A stretch of DNA of 64,000 bases from Lepidostoma basale (GCA_022606425.2 JAHDVF020000660.1:1-64000), one strand, 5' to 3'; shown: positions 1 to 10,699, numbered from the stretch's first letter. A program made the numbers and translations. The notes: a model not told the origin generated them from the letters alone.

Positions 1-121
1 TTTCTTGAATTGTGTTTTGATTATTATTGTATATTAGTAGTGTAGACACACAATAGAGAATAATTTGGTTAAAAATAATGTAGATTAAAAGATAAAACTT
101 ATTATTCAACTTATTGAAAGG

Positions 122-318
122 TAAGGTATTAACACTGTGGAATTTCATAGTAATATACTTAAGAAATTGAAAAAACCTTTGTTGAATCCACAAAATATAA
201 AAAAAATATTAAAAACACGACATGCTTCGGAGGATAACTCCATCTTCAGGTGTGAAAATATAATAAAAACTAAACAAAGAAAGACTAATATAAAAAACGC
301 TTTTAAAATTCCATACAA
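122..318 (-). repeat. Hammerhead-like repeat, left arm of an inverted pair
   Basis: The segment is inverted relative to 700-862. Both carry a stretch reading, on the respective strand, ACACCTGAAGATGGAG. The core on this strand (225-249) has CUGAAGA, but GAAA is changed to GAAG, so it looks decayed. The spacer between the arms holds a LINE 3' end. This may be a Penelope-type long terminal repeat. Confidence 0.5.
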
Positions 319-478
319 TAATTCAAATTTAAAAGTTAACTTGGGCTATTTGTTATAAGTACTAATAATTATTTTTAATTAACAAATAAATAATATTGAA
401 TAATAATAATACATGATGATAATATAAAACATTTCTAAATTACAATTTTAAACTAAATGACTCCTTATCCAACTGATA

Positions 479-672
479 TTGGAGAGGAATGTTGAGGGAC
501 ACCGAAGGTCCGATAGGAGACAAATGTCCTGGCTGCGAAACGTGAGGGAGTGGACAGGCATCCGAAGTGTGAAGAAGCTGTTCCGAGCGGCGCAGGACAG
601 GGATAGGTTCGTCGAGGTGATCGCAATGTTGGGGGGACCCGCCAGGGCACTTGAAGAAGAAGAACAAGTACT
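479..672 (+). mobile_element. LINE 3' end with (GAA)n tail
   Basis: The frame encodes RRQMSWLRNVREWTGI, then SVKKLFRAAQDRDRF. This matches the C-terminal pattern of RTE/Jockey-type reverse transcriptase proteins in insects (W-L-R-N-x-R-E-W ... L-F-R-A-A-x-x-R). It ends in a GAAGAAGAAGAA tail. 5'-truncated. Confidence 0.6.
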
Positions 673-699
673 TATATAGCCCAGGTTAATTTTTAAATT

Positions 700-862
700 T
701 AGATTATTTTATTATGCGTTTTTTATATTAGTCTTTCATTGTTTAGTTTTTATTATATTTTTACACCTGAAGATGGAGGTATCCTCCGAAACATGACGTG
801 TTCTTTAATATTTCTGGATTAAACAAAGTTATTTTCAATTTCCTAAGTATAAACTTATTATT
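700..862 (+). repeat. Hammerhead-like repeat, right arm (core 767-791)
   Basis: Contains CTGAAGA, then GGAGG-TAT-CCTCC (perfect 5-bp stem), then GAAAC. This is the conserved hammerhead core order CUGANGA - stem II - GAAA. Stems I and III were not established. It is followed by the A-rich segment ATTAAACAAAGTTATTTTC, which recurs near 13680 and 35190. Confidence 0.55.
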
Positions 863-1512
863 GATTACGATTGTACAGTGAATCAAATTGTTAAAGGGTG
901 TACAGTGAAGTATTGTACAGGTAACCAAGTTTTTTTCTTTACTTCCGTGAATATTTCAATAAGAAATTAGAAATACAACCATTAGCATTACCCTGGAGTA
1001 ATATTTAATCGTTTAGACTGTAAAATTGGTTATATCCCGAGTCCGAGCAAAGCTCAAATCGTGCAGAGCGATCGGGAGTGTTACGTCACAAGCCATGATT
1101 AATGGACGACTGAGGAAGTTTTTGAATGACGAACGCGGTTCATCTGTTTTTCTCGCCTTCCATTTACATTCGAATCAAACCCAGCGAAGATGACATAAGA
1201 ACGTACGGAGCTCGGGGCCTTCTCTTTATTATATGGCGTTAACGCTTGAAAATATAATTAGTCATTGTGTAACAGAGAATGGATCCTAAGAACCCCGAAT
1301 GCAATGCAAATTTGACGTTTTAAATACAACAGATTTACGGTGCTTTATCCTGACATTGTACGTTAAAAGTCTGAATAATAAACGTATCTGAGGACAGAAA
1401 GAGTTGGAACCAAAAGTTGAAGGAGGCTAAAGCACAAGTTCACATTTTTACAACGATGAAAGATGGCAGCCATCCAAAATGTATGTGTTAAAAAGTAAAT
1501 AAAACTAACTAA
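863..1512. other. No gene recognised; degenerate repeat at the right end
   Basis: No coding potential was seen. Positions 1440-1500 hold a decayed copy of the hammerhead-like repeat also found at 2441 (stem GATGG-CAG-CCATC), followed by an (AACT)n tail. Confidence 0.5.
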
Positions 1513-1800
1513 CTAACACCCATGCCAACGGAAAGGCAACGTTCACTCCGATCAGTAGAAACAAGTGCAAACAACATAACAATTCCAGTCAGAGCCAATA
1601 AAGCAAGTTTCTATGATCGTGCATTCAGCGTTGCTGGTCCGTTAGTGTGGAATAGCCTCCATGTTAGTATTAAGTATGAGGATAGTGACGTTAAATTTAA
1701 GAAACTTCTAAAGACCGCACTGTTCGGTCAGTCATTTCCTAGTGCGCCCTTGGAGTATTTGATTTTACAAAACGGCGCACTTAAAATACAAGTCATAATT
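1513..1800 (+). mobile_element. CR1/L2-like LINE, C-terminal tail of the ORF
   Basis: Encodes IPVRANKASFYDRAFSVAG, then PLVWNSLHVSIK and a lysine-rich stretch. The pattern P-x-R-x-x-x-x-x-F-x-x-R-x-F-S-V ... x-W-N-S-L is the usual C-terminus of CR1, Jockey and L2 ORF2 proteins. It ends in a (TAA)n run. A fragment with no domain left. Confidence 0.6.
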
Positions 1801-1817
1801 ATTAATAATAATAATAA

Positions 1818-1995
1818 CTGACTTACCATCACGCCGTTTTATCCGGAGGGGTAGTTAGAGAGAATGGACCGCCACACTACTCTAACCTGACACCTCTCTA
1901 GCTTCTTCCAATTCATACAGCGAGTCATAAACGCACGTCAATTCTTCTGAATTCTATCATAGCCAACCTTTAAAATTTTACTTTGGATAATCATT
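1818..1995 (-). mobile_element. LINE B 3' end
   Basis: Minus-strand copy of the B-type 3' end (GTGTGGCGGTCCATTCTCTC..., then a C-rich motif and GGCGTGATGG). 5'-truncated; it abuts the CR1 fragment to the left. Confidence 0.65.
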
Positions 1996-2037
1996 TCCGA
2001 ATATTTGCAGATAATCAGATGAACTTCGTGAAGCAAC

Positions 2038-2262
2038 AGCTATTACCGCCACACCGAAGATACGGTGTTCGATTCCTGGCAATGGCAGTGTGATTGTCAC
2101 GCTGTCTTTGGTCTAGTGTAGAATTCACGTGACAATAAGAAGGCGATAGATTAGCTACCTATCAAATGCCACGAGAATCAATATGATAGCTATACCCTTT
2201 AGGTACATCAATTTGGCTCGCGCTGTAATGATGTAAAGAGCGATTCAACAATATAATAATAA
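2038..2262 (+). mobile_element. SINE1 copy (tRNA-derived)
   Basis: Head with GGTGTTCGATTCCTGGC (box B-like), then the family body GTGATTGTCACGCTGTC ... GAGCGATTCAACAATA, and an (ATA)n tail. The same family as the better copy at 21806. Confidence 0.7.
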
Positions 2263-2311
2263 TTATAACGATCACATGTCATAAAAATAAATATAATAGC
2301 TATATAAATGA

Positions 2312-2500
2312 ATCGACGACCTTCGTGACAGAGTGCCAAGAGCTATGACTGTCACACCGAAGATACGGTGTTCGATCCCCGAATACATCATAAGCCTAAG
2401 TGATATTCCAAGAATCAGCATAGAACTTCAAATTTTTGCACTGATGAAGGATGACAGCTATCTGAAAAATGTATTTATTTTAAGTGAATAAAGTGGCGAG
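2312..2500 (+). mobile_element. SINE1 head joined to a hammerhead-like repeat
   Basis: 2312-2390 is a diverged SINE1 head (CGACGACCTTCGTGAC..., box B GTGTTCGATCCCC). It is followed at 2441-2467 by CTGATGA, a weak stem and GAAA, embedded in the same repeat as 1440-1500. Looks like a composite or two adjacent insertions. Confidence 0.45.
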
Positions 2501-2549
2501 ATATGTATTTCAGGATTATCAGTTAGTTAGATTATTTAGGTAGTAGTTC

Positions 2550-3083
2550 GTGTATTTAGGTAGTATGTTTACAAGAGATGGGCGAGTGGAGAGGGATATT
2601 GATAGAAGGGTTGGGGCAGGCAACAAAGTAAATGGTGCACTTTAAGTTGTCATCGCAAACAAGAGCCCATCCAAAAAAAAAGCTAGAATGGCAGTGCACA
2701 ATGGTGTTCTTCTACCGACCCTTATGTATGCAAGCGAAGCATGGAACTGACAAAAGAAGGATGAAAGTAGAATAAATGCAGTAGAAATGAGATCTATGGA
2801 GTTTTACATCATTGTTCAAGAAACAATAAGTGGGTGAAGAATGGTTGAAAATTGTATACAAGCAGTAGAATGGAAAAAGAAGTCGAGGAAAAGCGGTATT
2901 ATCAAATTAATCAATTACTAAATGGCTGCCACATTCGAAGTCAGAATAAAAACGGGCGTGCGTGTTACGATGTATGAATGTAGAGAAGCTTGAGAGGTAT
3001 ATCAAGACAGCAGTGTGGCGGTCCATCTGCTCTGGTAACCCCCTTCGGATAAAAGGGCGTATTGGTTAGTTAGTTAGTTGAAA
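2550..3083 (+). mobile_element. LINE A/C chimeric fragment, (GTTA)n tail
   Basis: The left part matches the LINE A reverse transcriptase C-terminus ([17 protein letters not shown] ... [14 protein letters not shown], with in-frame stops). At about 2797 it jumps through a short unrelated segment (also near 16171) to a diverged A/C-type 3' end, then GTTAGTTAGTTAG. Decayed. Confidence 0.6.
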
Positions 3084-3157
3084 TACTTTTTGGGCATGGT
3101 ATAAGTATTTTATTAAACCTTTTTTTTTACAAACAGTTAAATCAAAGGACTTTTTAA

Positions 3158-3434
3158 CTAACTAACCATCACGCGCGTCTCTCCGAAGGGGTAAGCAGAA
3201 AGAATGGACTGTCACTTTTCTTTCCTGACATACTTCTCTCGATTCCTCAACATTCATACATCGTGTCATGCACGCACGTCAATTTCTTTGACTCCTCACG
3301 TGGCCGGCATTCAATATTTGATTTACTTAATCATGCAATGTTTTCTTTTCATAATTAACATGTACTTTTTACCATTCTTTCTTCATTCATTCTTTCCATG
3401 TGTCCAAACCATTTAAATGATCCTTTCATTATTT
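3158..3434 (-). mobile_element. LINE A 3' end, minus copy of a head-to-head pair
   Basis: Begins with AACTAACTAACC (tail on the minus strand), then the LINE A 3' end, running to the GGATCATTTAAATGG region. It meets a plus-strand LINE A copy one base later. Confidence 0.7.
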
Positions 3435-3435
3435 T

Positions 3436-3917
3436 ATGGCAGTGCACAATGGTGTTCTTCTACCGACCCTTATGTATGGAAGCGAAGCATTGAACTGGCA
3501 AAAGAAGGATGAAAGTAGAATAAATTCAGTAGAAATGAGATCTCTTAGACGAATGTGTGGATACTCTGTGTATGATAGAGTGTCGAATGAAAATATAAGA
3601 AGTGAATGCGGTGCGAATGATGGTGTCATGAACAAAATAATGAAAGGATCATTAAAATGGGTTGGACATATGGAAAGAATGAATGATTAACGATGTAAAT
3701 GGAAATAGAGGAAGACCGAGGAAAACGTGGCACGATCAAATAAATCAAATATTGAAATGTCGGCCATGCGAGGAGTCAGAGAAATCGACGCGCGTGCATG
3801 ACTCGATGTATGAATGTTGAGGACGCGAGAGAAATATGTCAGGACAGAAAAGTGTGGCAGTCCATTCTTTCTGCCTACCCCTTCGGGGAGACGGCGTGAT
3901 GGTTAGTTAGTTAATTA
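3436..3917 (+). mobile_element. LINE A 3' end, plus copy of a head-to-head pair
   Basis: The frame opens with [19 protein letters not shown] and keeps the A hallmark [19 protein letters not shown]. It loses the frame near 3690 and ends in GGCGTGATGGTTAGTTAG. Because both partners of the pair keep a 3' tail, this is not a simple twin-priming inversion. Confidence 0.7.
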
Positions 3918-4311
3918 GTAGTTAGTTAGAGTGAAGTATAAGTTAACAATGACGGATTGGTTCTACACTGTGACAGACATAATAATCATCTGCTTGCTCT
4001 GAATATTTCTAAGATAATTAGTTTACAAGGACAAACAAGCAAAACATATTTTTAAAATGTTGTCACGTGAATGAGATGGATAGAGTACCAAATTAATGTA
4101 CTGTTTTGTCTTCTATAGTCACCATAACTTTGTTTAGCGGATTCATTGAACAATTCTTATTTCTTTGTAAATAGCGCTTTATTTAAAAATAAATGTATAC
4201 AAAGATGTTTCGGATAAATCGGTATATTTAATTTTTGTATAGGTATACAAAAAAATATTTTAACAAAGTTTTCATGAATGTGGTCAGTTTTGACAGATAC
4301 TTATGAAGTTG

Positions 4312-4721
4312 GGTGTTTTTTTATGGGTTTGGTTTTTAAACTTGCAACATTGTCTCTAATACTGTTAATTTGACAGTTGACAGTTGATTTGTAGTTAGTA
4401 CGTTTTACCATTCTAGCATAAATAGACTGACGTCAGAACAGCGCTTGAAAATTGTGCAAATTTATTTTAAAAATCATGGTTTGGTTCGTCAAACTTTTCG
4501 TGCACTACATCCATTTTATGGTCGACATAATCGTCCATCCGAGCAAGTTATTCGGAAGATCATGGATCGTTTTCGCACCACGTACACTCTAGTGGATAAT
4601 ACGCATCCACAAATACCAAATTATCTATTTAATAAAGGCAATATCATAGACATTAACATTATTTCAATGCGTTTTTTTTTCTTTCATTTTGAATATGTAT
4701 TTATACCTCTAAAAAAATCAC
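4312..4721 (+). mobile_element. Short DNA transposon with DUF4817-type helix-turn-helix remnant
   Basis: Ends resemble GGTGTTTTTTTA... and ...CCTCTAAAAAAATCAC, an inverted terminal repeat shared with 29861-30359. Inside it encodes LKIVQIYFKNHGLVRQTFR, then LHPFYGRHNRPSEQVIRKI and TYTLVDNTHPQ. This is the N-terminal DNA-binding domain that precedes mariner-type transposase domains in insects. The catalytic part is absent, so it is an internally deleted element. Confidence 0.6.
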
Positions 4722-4989
4722 TCTATATATGTTATCATGACAAATTTGTTTAAATATTTACCGGTAAGTGAATTATCCGGGGCATTTGAGTCATTGAAAA
4801 AATATTTTTAAAAACAAAAAAAAAAATCACAATAATACTTATAATGCAAACAAAAACTTTAATCTGTCACAATGACATTGGACATTTAGTTCACATTTAC
4901 GCCACCGCCAACATACGTTTGTGTCTCTCATAATGTTTCGAGTTTGCAATAAAGCACCCGCAGCTTAGTTCATACTCATAAAACATTGT

Positions 4990-5108
4990 CGTTAATGAAA
5001 CACTTGTTCAATGAATTGAAATTACAAGCTGATTTTAGTACGTCTTTTGGGTGGTTGACGTGCTTTAAACAGAGACATGGCAGCCGACAAATTTCTATTC
5101 ATGGCGAA
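4990..5108 (+). mobile_element. Tigger/pogo/jerky-type transposase DNA-binding remnant
   Basis: Encodes HLFNELKLQADFSTSFGWLT, then CFKQRHGSRQISIHGEK and a stop. The pattern G-W-L-x-x-F-K-x-R-H-G-x-x-x-x-x-I-x-G-E-K is the CENP-B/Tc5 helix-turn-helix domain of pogo-family transposases. A small remnant. Confidence 0.6.
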
Positions 5109-5149
5109 AAATGAAGGAAGCCAGTCAAATTCCTTCCTTATACCAGCAC

Positions 5150-5262
5150 TGGAAATTCTGTCGTACATCGTTTTACCGTACACACGTAAAGGATCTTATC
5201 TCTACCGCATTTAATCTGCTCTCATCCTTCTTCTGCCAGTTCCATGTGTCTTTTCTTTCATG
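5150..5262 (-). mobile_element. LINE B internal fragment
   Basis: The minus-strand reading gives the WHMELAEEG and SRLNAVE-like segments of the LINE B C-terminus, with many substitutions. No tail. Confidence 0.45.
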
Positions 5263-5303
5263 GACACATTTTTGTTTCCAATAATTCGTATTAATTATTT
5301 AAT

Positions 5304-5600
5304 ATGGATTATTTATTGACCCAAAGAGACGTGGAAAGAGCCATGTTAGGAATAAGCCAAAGAGACAGAGTCAGAAACGATACAGTGAGAGAAAAAATAA
5401 AGGTCACTGACATCATCCACCGGGTAGCGACTCTAAAATGGCAATGGGTAGGTCGCGTAGTTCAGACGAAAAATGGACAAGAAGACTGCTGACTTGGAGA
5501 CCGTGGACGGCAAAGAGATGTACAGGATGCAGTCTGCACAAGACATAGTGACGTGGAAGGAAATGGAGGCCTTTGTTCAGGAGTGAACGGTAAAAGGCTG
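5304..5600 (+). mobile_element. LINE F (RTE-like) C-terminus
   Basis: Encodes ERAMLGISQRDRVRNDTVRE, then KIKVTDIIHRVATLKWQWVG. This is a widespread C-terminal motif (RDRVRNExIRxRTKVTDI) of insect endonuclease-reverse transcriptase ORFs. A frameshift follows near 5490, and the remainder matches AFVQEWT-type ends. Confidence 0.7.
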
Positions 5601-6351
5601 AAGAAAAAGATTAAAAATAGAGATTCTCTTCATTGTTCAAGAAACACGTACTTTAAAAATCAAATTTGATTATGAAATGAGTCAATTTTCCATCAATTGA
5701 ATTATTATATATTGTGAGTCACTTTTATATAAGAAACCTGTATTTAAAATTGTTATAATAACAATTTTAATGAATGATTTGTGAAAAGAGAATTGCTTGC
5801 CAGAACGGAAGCGTATGGCGCCTTACACACTGCTAGAACTTACATAATATCTGTCGAAATATTATTTGAATATTGTTATTCAACGTTCCGAGTCTTCTCT
5901 TTTTAAATATTCGAATTTGAATATTCAAATAGCGAACTCGGAACAGCCGAGCCACGCTCGATTGTCCGCTCGCTTATGTCACACAAATAGATACAAACAA
6001 AACTCGTTTTTAGTACAAAAAACTCGTTGGATAAGGGTTTTCATGGCAATGGAAATAACAAAAATAGAATTTTGCATAATTATAATATAATGAGTCTTTT
6101 ATACACGTGAGCGTTGCTAAATAACCATTCGCTGTTTATTAAATTGTGTTTTTCACTATAGATAACGTTGTAATGCATAACTTATCTAAATGGATTATTG
6201 CCATAGGTAACAAAAACAAGTGTTTATTTGCTCCATGACCGAGAAAACATCTTGTGATTATCTGCTGTTTTCGTAAGACCGCTTACATTCGCAATGCCAG
6301 TGGAACGTTTAAAGATACTGCAATGATGAATCGCGTAAATCATATTTTATT
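5601..6351. other. No gene recognised
   Basis: AT-rich, with short frames and a local inverted stretch around 5895-5935. No recognised domain or repeat family. Confidence 0.4.
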
Positions 6352-6455
6352 GCATCATCATCAGCCTATATACGTCCACTCCTGAATGTAGGCTTCCTCC
6401 ATCTGGTCCATGTCTGCCAATCCTGGGCAACACGCATCCATGTCGTCTCTTTAGG
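6352..6455 (-). mobile_element. LINE 3' end with (GAT)n tail
   Basis: Starts with CATCATCATCAGCC, the minus view of a (GAT)n tail, followed by the F/H-type 3' end (CTCCATCTGGTCCATGTC). Truncated. Confidence 0.55.
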
Positions 6456-6849
6456 TCTAAGAAACGCAAAGCAAAGAAAATACATTGGATTCATCCTGTT
6501 TTTTAGAACGGCACTCAAAAGACTTATTTTATACCTATTTTAAAGATGTTCGTAAATACCTAGATCGGTTTTTTTACTATACAACAATGTCAGTGCAATC
6601 GTTTGATTGAACCTTTTGAAAAATATTAGAAATTCAATCAAGGGTACGGATACTCCTCGAAATCCATTTTGATGAAAAACTTATCAATAAAAAATTAACA
6701 AATCCCGGAGAAGAACCCCATATCATACAATGGAGTGCTGATGCCATTCGTCATTGTGGGAGATGAGGCATTTGGCTTTTCTGAAAATTTATTTCATTTC
6801 ATTTATTTATTTTAAACATATCTAAAGCTACTACTTAAAAACCAAAGAA

Positions 6850-8375
6850 AGCCTATCAATGAATACACTCAGACAACAAAAATTCCACTTGATGAATGGG
6901 AAAGGTACTTCAAACAACTCTACTCTATTGAAGCTACTGTAGAAGAAACATTCAGTGAAATAGAGACACTGACACATATTAAGAAGCTGAAAAATAGGAA
7001 GGCTCCCGGAATCGATAACATCCCCAATGAATTAATTAAGTACTCCGGCTTAGAATGTATAAAAGAGATCCAAAACATATTTAACAGGATATTGGCCGCT
7101 GGAACTATACCACAGGAATGGAGAATAAGTATAACAACACCTGTATTTAAGAAAGGGCAAAAGAAAAACCTAGAGAACTACAGAGGTATCTCCTTATTAT
7201 GCACAATGCTTAAGCTATTTACAAGTATTCTGAAAACGAAACTTGAGCAAAAGATAACTAATAGGGAAGAACAGCAGGGCTTTCGACGAAATCGCTCCAC
7301 AACAGATGCAATCTTCATTCTGAGGCAACTGAAAGAGAAAGCAATTGAATATAATAAAGTAGCCTATATATGTTTTGTCGATCTGACTAAGGCATTTGAC
7401 AGGGTGTTGTTAAGAGATATTGTAAGAAAATTACAGGAAGGAGGAATATCCAATACATTGATAAAGACTGTCCAAGATCTATATACCAATTGCAAAACGA
7501 AAATTAAGGTTGACAATGAACTGTCTAGGGAAATTCCTACAAACAATGGTATAAGACAGGGAGATAGTTTGAGCCCCTTTCTGTTCAATCTTATTATGGA
7601 CGAAATTATAGAAGAGGTAGCTGGCCTGGGACTAGGTTATAAAATGGGCAGTAAAACTGTGAATGTCATTTGCTATGCGGACGATGCCGCATTAATAGCA
7701 GAGTCCTGCAAAGAATGTTGTACAAATTCCACACAGTATCCCAAAGGCTAAATATGGCTATATCAATCAACAAAACAAAAAGTCTCACTATATCTAGGCA
7801 ACCTGCAAGATGTAAACTGACTGTTGATGATATACCTGTGGAGCAGGTGATGAGTTTCAGGTATTTGGGAGTGGAGATCTGCAGCCAAAGTGACCTTTAT
7901 ACCGAAGCACGTGAACAAGTCAGTAAAGCCTCTGCCGTGTCAGGATGCCTGAAGAATCTGGTCTGGAAAAACAAGCACATGCGTATCGACAGCAAGATCA
8001 GAATCTACAAAACATGTAGAGACGCGGGCTGACACTGTGCGAACCAAGAGACTACTGAGAACATCGGAGATGAAGGTCCTAAGATCAATTACTGGAAAAA
8101 CCCTCCGAGATCGTGTCCGCAACGCAGACATAAGAAAAACCTGCGAAATAGAGGATATCGTTCAGTGGAGTAGATCCAGAAGAAGATACTGGAGGGACCA
8201 TGTAGCCCGAATGGGTGGTGACAGACTCGCATATACAGCCGCTTATGAAATCCCCTCCGGACACCGCCCACCTGGAAGACCGCCGAAGAGATGGAGGGAC
8301 AGCTGGATCTCATCATCCGACGAGATATGATCTCTGTGTCACAGATCGTCAGATCTATCAAAAAAAGAAGAAGAA
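6850..8375 (+). mobile_element. LINE E reverse transcriptase, pseudogene copy
   Basis: An RTE-like non-LTR reverse transcriptase region, 5'-truncated. In order: KNRKAPGIDNIPNELIKY (fingers), YRGISLLCTMLKLF, FVDLTKAFDRV (motif A), GIRQGDSLSPFLFN (motif B), VICYADDAALIAE (motif C), YLGVEICSQSD, then after a frame change RTSEMKVLRSITGKTLRDRVR and GHRPPGRPPKRWRDSW. Two lesions are visible: a shift near 7700 and a small deletion near 8013 that removes the VRPIMTYAVR-like segment kept by the copy at 54367. Ends at a (GAA)n tail. The longest copy of this family in the window. Confidence 0.8.
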
Positions 8376-8396
8376 GATATCTAAAGCATTACAGAT

Positions 8397-8863
8397 TTTT
8401 TTCCAATACACTAAAGATACAAGTTAGAGATACACAATAATAAGTAATACATAATAGATTAATAAAAAGAGCGAGAAACATAAGATGCATGACAAATTAA
8501 TAAAATAAATATACCATACATTATAATAAAGATAGTACTTCCCTCAGATGAGCCAAACTATCACAAAATATGTCAAACTCCGAGGTGATACGATTAAGCA
8601 AAGATATTGCTCTACCAACCGGCTTAACCATTGGCAGGTTGGTTCTGAATCGTGGGAGGTAAAACAATCTATGGCCCCTTTGTCGAAGATAATTATAAGG
8701 GACGAATAGACCTACATCACTCAGAATTTCTGAGTTGTGTATACAACCGCCTATCAGTCGAAAGAAATGGACACCCAAGTGAATGTCTCGTCTCCTCTCG
8801 AGTGACTGGTAGCCTAGCATCCCTAGCAAGAAATCAATTGGAAAGAGCCACGAATGCGACGAA
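8397..8863 (-). mobile_element. LINE D-type 3' region, minus arm
   Basis: The minus frame encodes LGMLGYQSLERRRDIHLGVH, SEILSDVGLFVP and NLPMVKPVGRAISLLNRITS. This is the C-terminal tail of a CR1/Jockey-type ORF. The part 8515-8770 is closely similar, inverted, to 9229-9480. Confidence 0.7.
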
Positions 8864-8873
8864 GACCTGAAAT

Positions 8874-9190
8874 GCGGCTTTATGGAGGAACGGGTTTAAC
8901 AGACAACAAATGAATCTGTCCCGGGCTAGGTCTTTTGCTATGCTGTTCATAGATTGCACGTTTGGGATTCTGGCAAACAAATGGCGAATTTTTCACCGTC
9001 CACTGGATGTCCGACAAGAATTTGCAATAGCTATAGTATACCTACAAGCATGCTGTGTTTTACATAATAACGTGCGCGAAAGAGATGGCTATATATTTGA
9101 AGACACCCTGAAGACACCAAGTCCCTCAAATAGAGGGAGCCGTAGGATATTAAGGTATTTGCGGATTATTTTATTAATGAAAATCCTCTA
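8874..9190 (+). mobile_element. PIF/Harbinger transposase C-terminal fragment
   Basis: Encodes NLSRARSFAMLFIDCTFGIL, then ANKWRIFHRPLDVRQEFAI and ACCVLHNNVRERDGY. This is the DDE_4/HARBI1-type C-terminus (F-G-I-L-x-x-K-W-R-I-F ... A-C-C-V-L-H-N). It starts mid-domain with no terminal repeats found, and it sits between two inverted LINE D-type copies. Confidence 0.75.
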
Positions 9191-9228
9191 GAATGACTCT
9201 ACGTAAATAATAATAATAACAATTTCTT

Positions 9229-9835
9229 TCGACTGACAGGCGGTTGTATGTACACAACTCAGAAATCCTGAGTGATGTAGGTCTGTTCGTCCCTGATAAT
9301 TATCTTCGACAAAGGGGCCATAGATTGTTTTATCTCCCACGATGCAGAACCAACCTGCCAATGGTTATGCCGGTAGGTAGAGCATTATCTTTGCTTAATC
9401 GTATCACCTCTGAGTTTGACATATTTTGTGATAGTTTGGCTCATCTGCGGGAAGCACTATCTTTATTATAATTGTATGGTATATTTATTTTATTAATTTG
9501 TCATGCATCTTCTGTTTCGCGCTATTTTTATTAATCTTTTTTTTTTTTTTTAAAAGACTAACACCAAAGATTTAAATCAATGATATTAGAATTTATTTTA
9601 CAATCTTCAATGTGAGCAGAAAATAGCTCATTATTATGAAGAAGGAATCTGGTCGTGTCCAGGCTCGAACCCATGTCTCCTTGATTAGAAGCCAAGCGTT
9701 CTATCCCCTAGACCACCACCAGGTTATCAATCTATTATGTATTACTTATTATTGTGTATCTCTAACTTGTATCTTTAGTGTATTGGAAAAGAATTCTGTA
9801 ATGCTTTAGATATGTTTAAAATAAATAAATAAAAA
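9229..9835 (+). mobile_element. LINE D-type 3' region, plus arm, interrupted by SINE2
   Basis: Encodes NSEILSDVGLFVPDNYLRQR, PRCRTNLPMVMPVGRALSLL and a stop at about 9471, with the 3' UTR to about 9835 (CAATCTATTATGTATTAC..., AAATAAATAAAT). The 3' UTR is split at 9539-9724 by a SINE2 insertion. The inverted sister at 8397-8520 shows the uninterrupted site. Confidence 0.7.
9539..9724 (-). mobile_element. SINE2 copy (tRNA-derived, poly-A tailed)
   Basis: Minus-strand element: poly-T at the low end, and at the high end a tRNA-like head reading GGTCTAGGGGATAGAACGC (box A region) and GGGTTCGAGCCTG (box B). Flanked by TTATTAATCT and TTATCAATCT, a 10-bp target duplication with one mismatch. Confidence 0.7.
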
Positions 9836-10070
9836 TACTTATCGAATTCATTCTTTTCATTTTCTGATCATTTATCCTTGCACATTATATTTGTGATTTC
9901 TTCCCATCTTCTTTTCTTTACATTACAATCACTGTATTCTTCTGAGGATATATTCCAAATTGCTTCGCGGCTTTTCATTTCTCCGTATCGAATGTCGTTT
10001 CAGAGCACAAAATATGTCTGGCTGCTAATACAAGTGCGCGATGAGAGACGGCAGCCACATACATTCGTCT

Positions 10071-10404
10071 CATCATCATCATCATCCGCTGTCCCTCGTG
10101 TCCGAGGAAGACTGTCCTTCACAGTTCATGAAGGACGCCTGTGCGTGGGTTTGTTTAATGTGGAAAAGTTGTTGCACACCAACTTTCCCACAGTCTGTGG
10201 CAGGGCTGAACATTGGTCCGATGGTAAGGAAACCTAGACGATCGGACGAGCATCCCTGTTGCAGCCCTCATTCGCCGAAATCAACCGTTGAGATTTGATT
10301 CCCTTCTTCCGCCCAGTTAGCCGTTGAGAGTTGTTGTAGTCTTCTTCCGCCCAAGGTGGTCGTTGAGGGATTTCTATCTTCTTCCGCTTATTGTGGGGTC
10401 TTCT
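10071..10404 (-). mobile_element. LINE H (BovB/RTE-like) 3' end, (ATG)n tail
   Basis: The minus-strand tail (CATCATCATCATCATC on +) is followed by GCTGTCCCTCGTGTCCGAGG, shared with 42341. Flanked by a perfect 12-bp direct repeat ATACATTCGTCT at 10059-10070 and 10405-10416, so the insertion limits are firm. Confidence 0.75.
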
Positions 10405-10535
10405 ATACATTCGTCTATACTAGCTCTGGCTGCGAGCAGCAAACGATGTTACATTGGCTTGCAACAGGCGTGTTCTATTGGCTGCCGCAGCCAGAAATTC
10501 GTGGATGCCTGTGCGCGAGGTAGACTGCGGCAGCT

Positions 10536-10690
10536 AGCAGAGTTTTTTTAGAGGTTTGGTTTTTAAACTGGCAACATTGTTTCTACAGACTATCAATTTG
10601 ACAGTTCTCAGTTGATTTGTAGTCAGTACGTTTTGCCATTTACACATTGTTATATAAAGGTGTTTTTTTTAGAGGTATACAAATTCAAAA
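10536..10690. mobile_element. Terminal pieces of the DUF4817-type transposon
   Basis: 10536-10650 matches the outer segment of the element at 29861-30359 (TTTTTTTAGAGGTTTGG..., GACAGTTCTCAGTTG). 10655-10690 matches the opposite end (GGTGTTTTTTTTAGAGG). The coding part is missing between them, giving a near-minimal derivative. Confidence 0.55.
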
Positions 10691-10699
10691 TGAAAAAAA

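Noticed and set aside
10400..10535. Candidate coding exon in a GC-richer stretch
   Set aside because: The segment continues on the other side of a LINE H insertion (10020-10058) and shows internal repetition (GGCAGCC/GGCTGC); no conserved frame.
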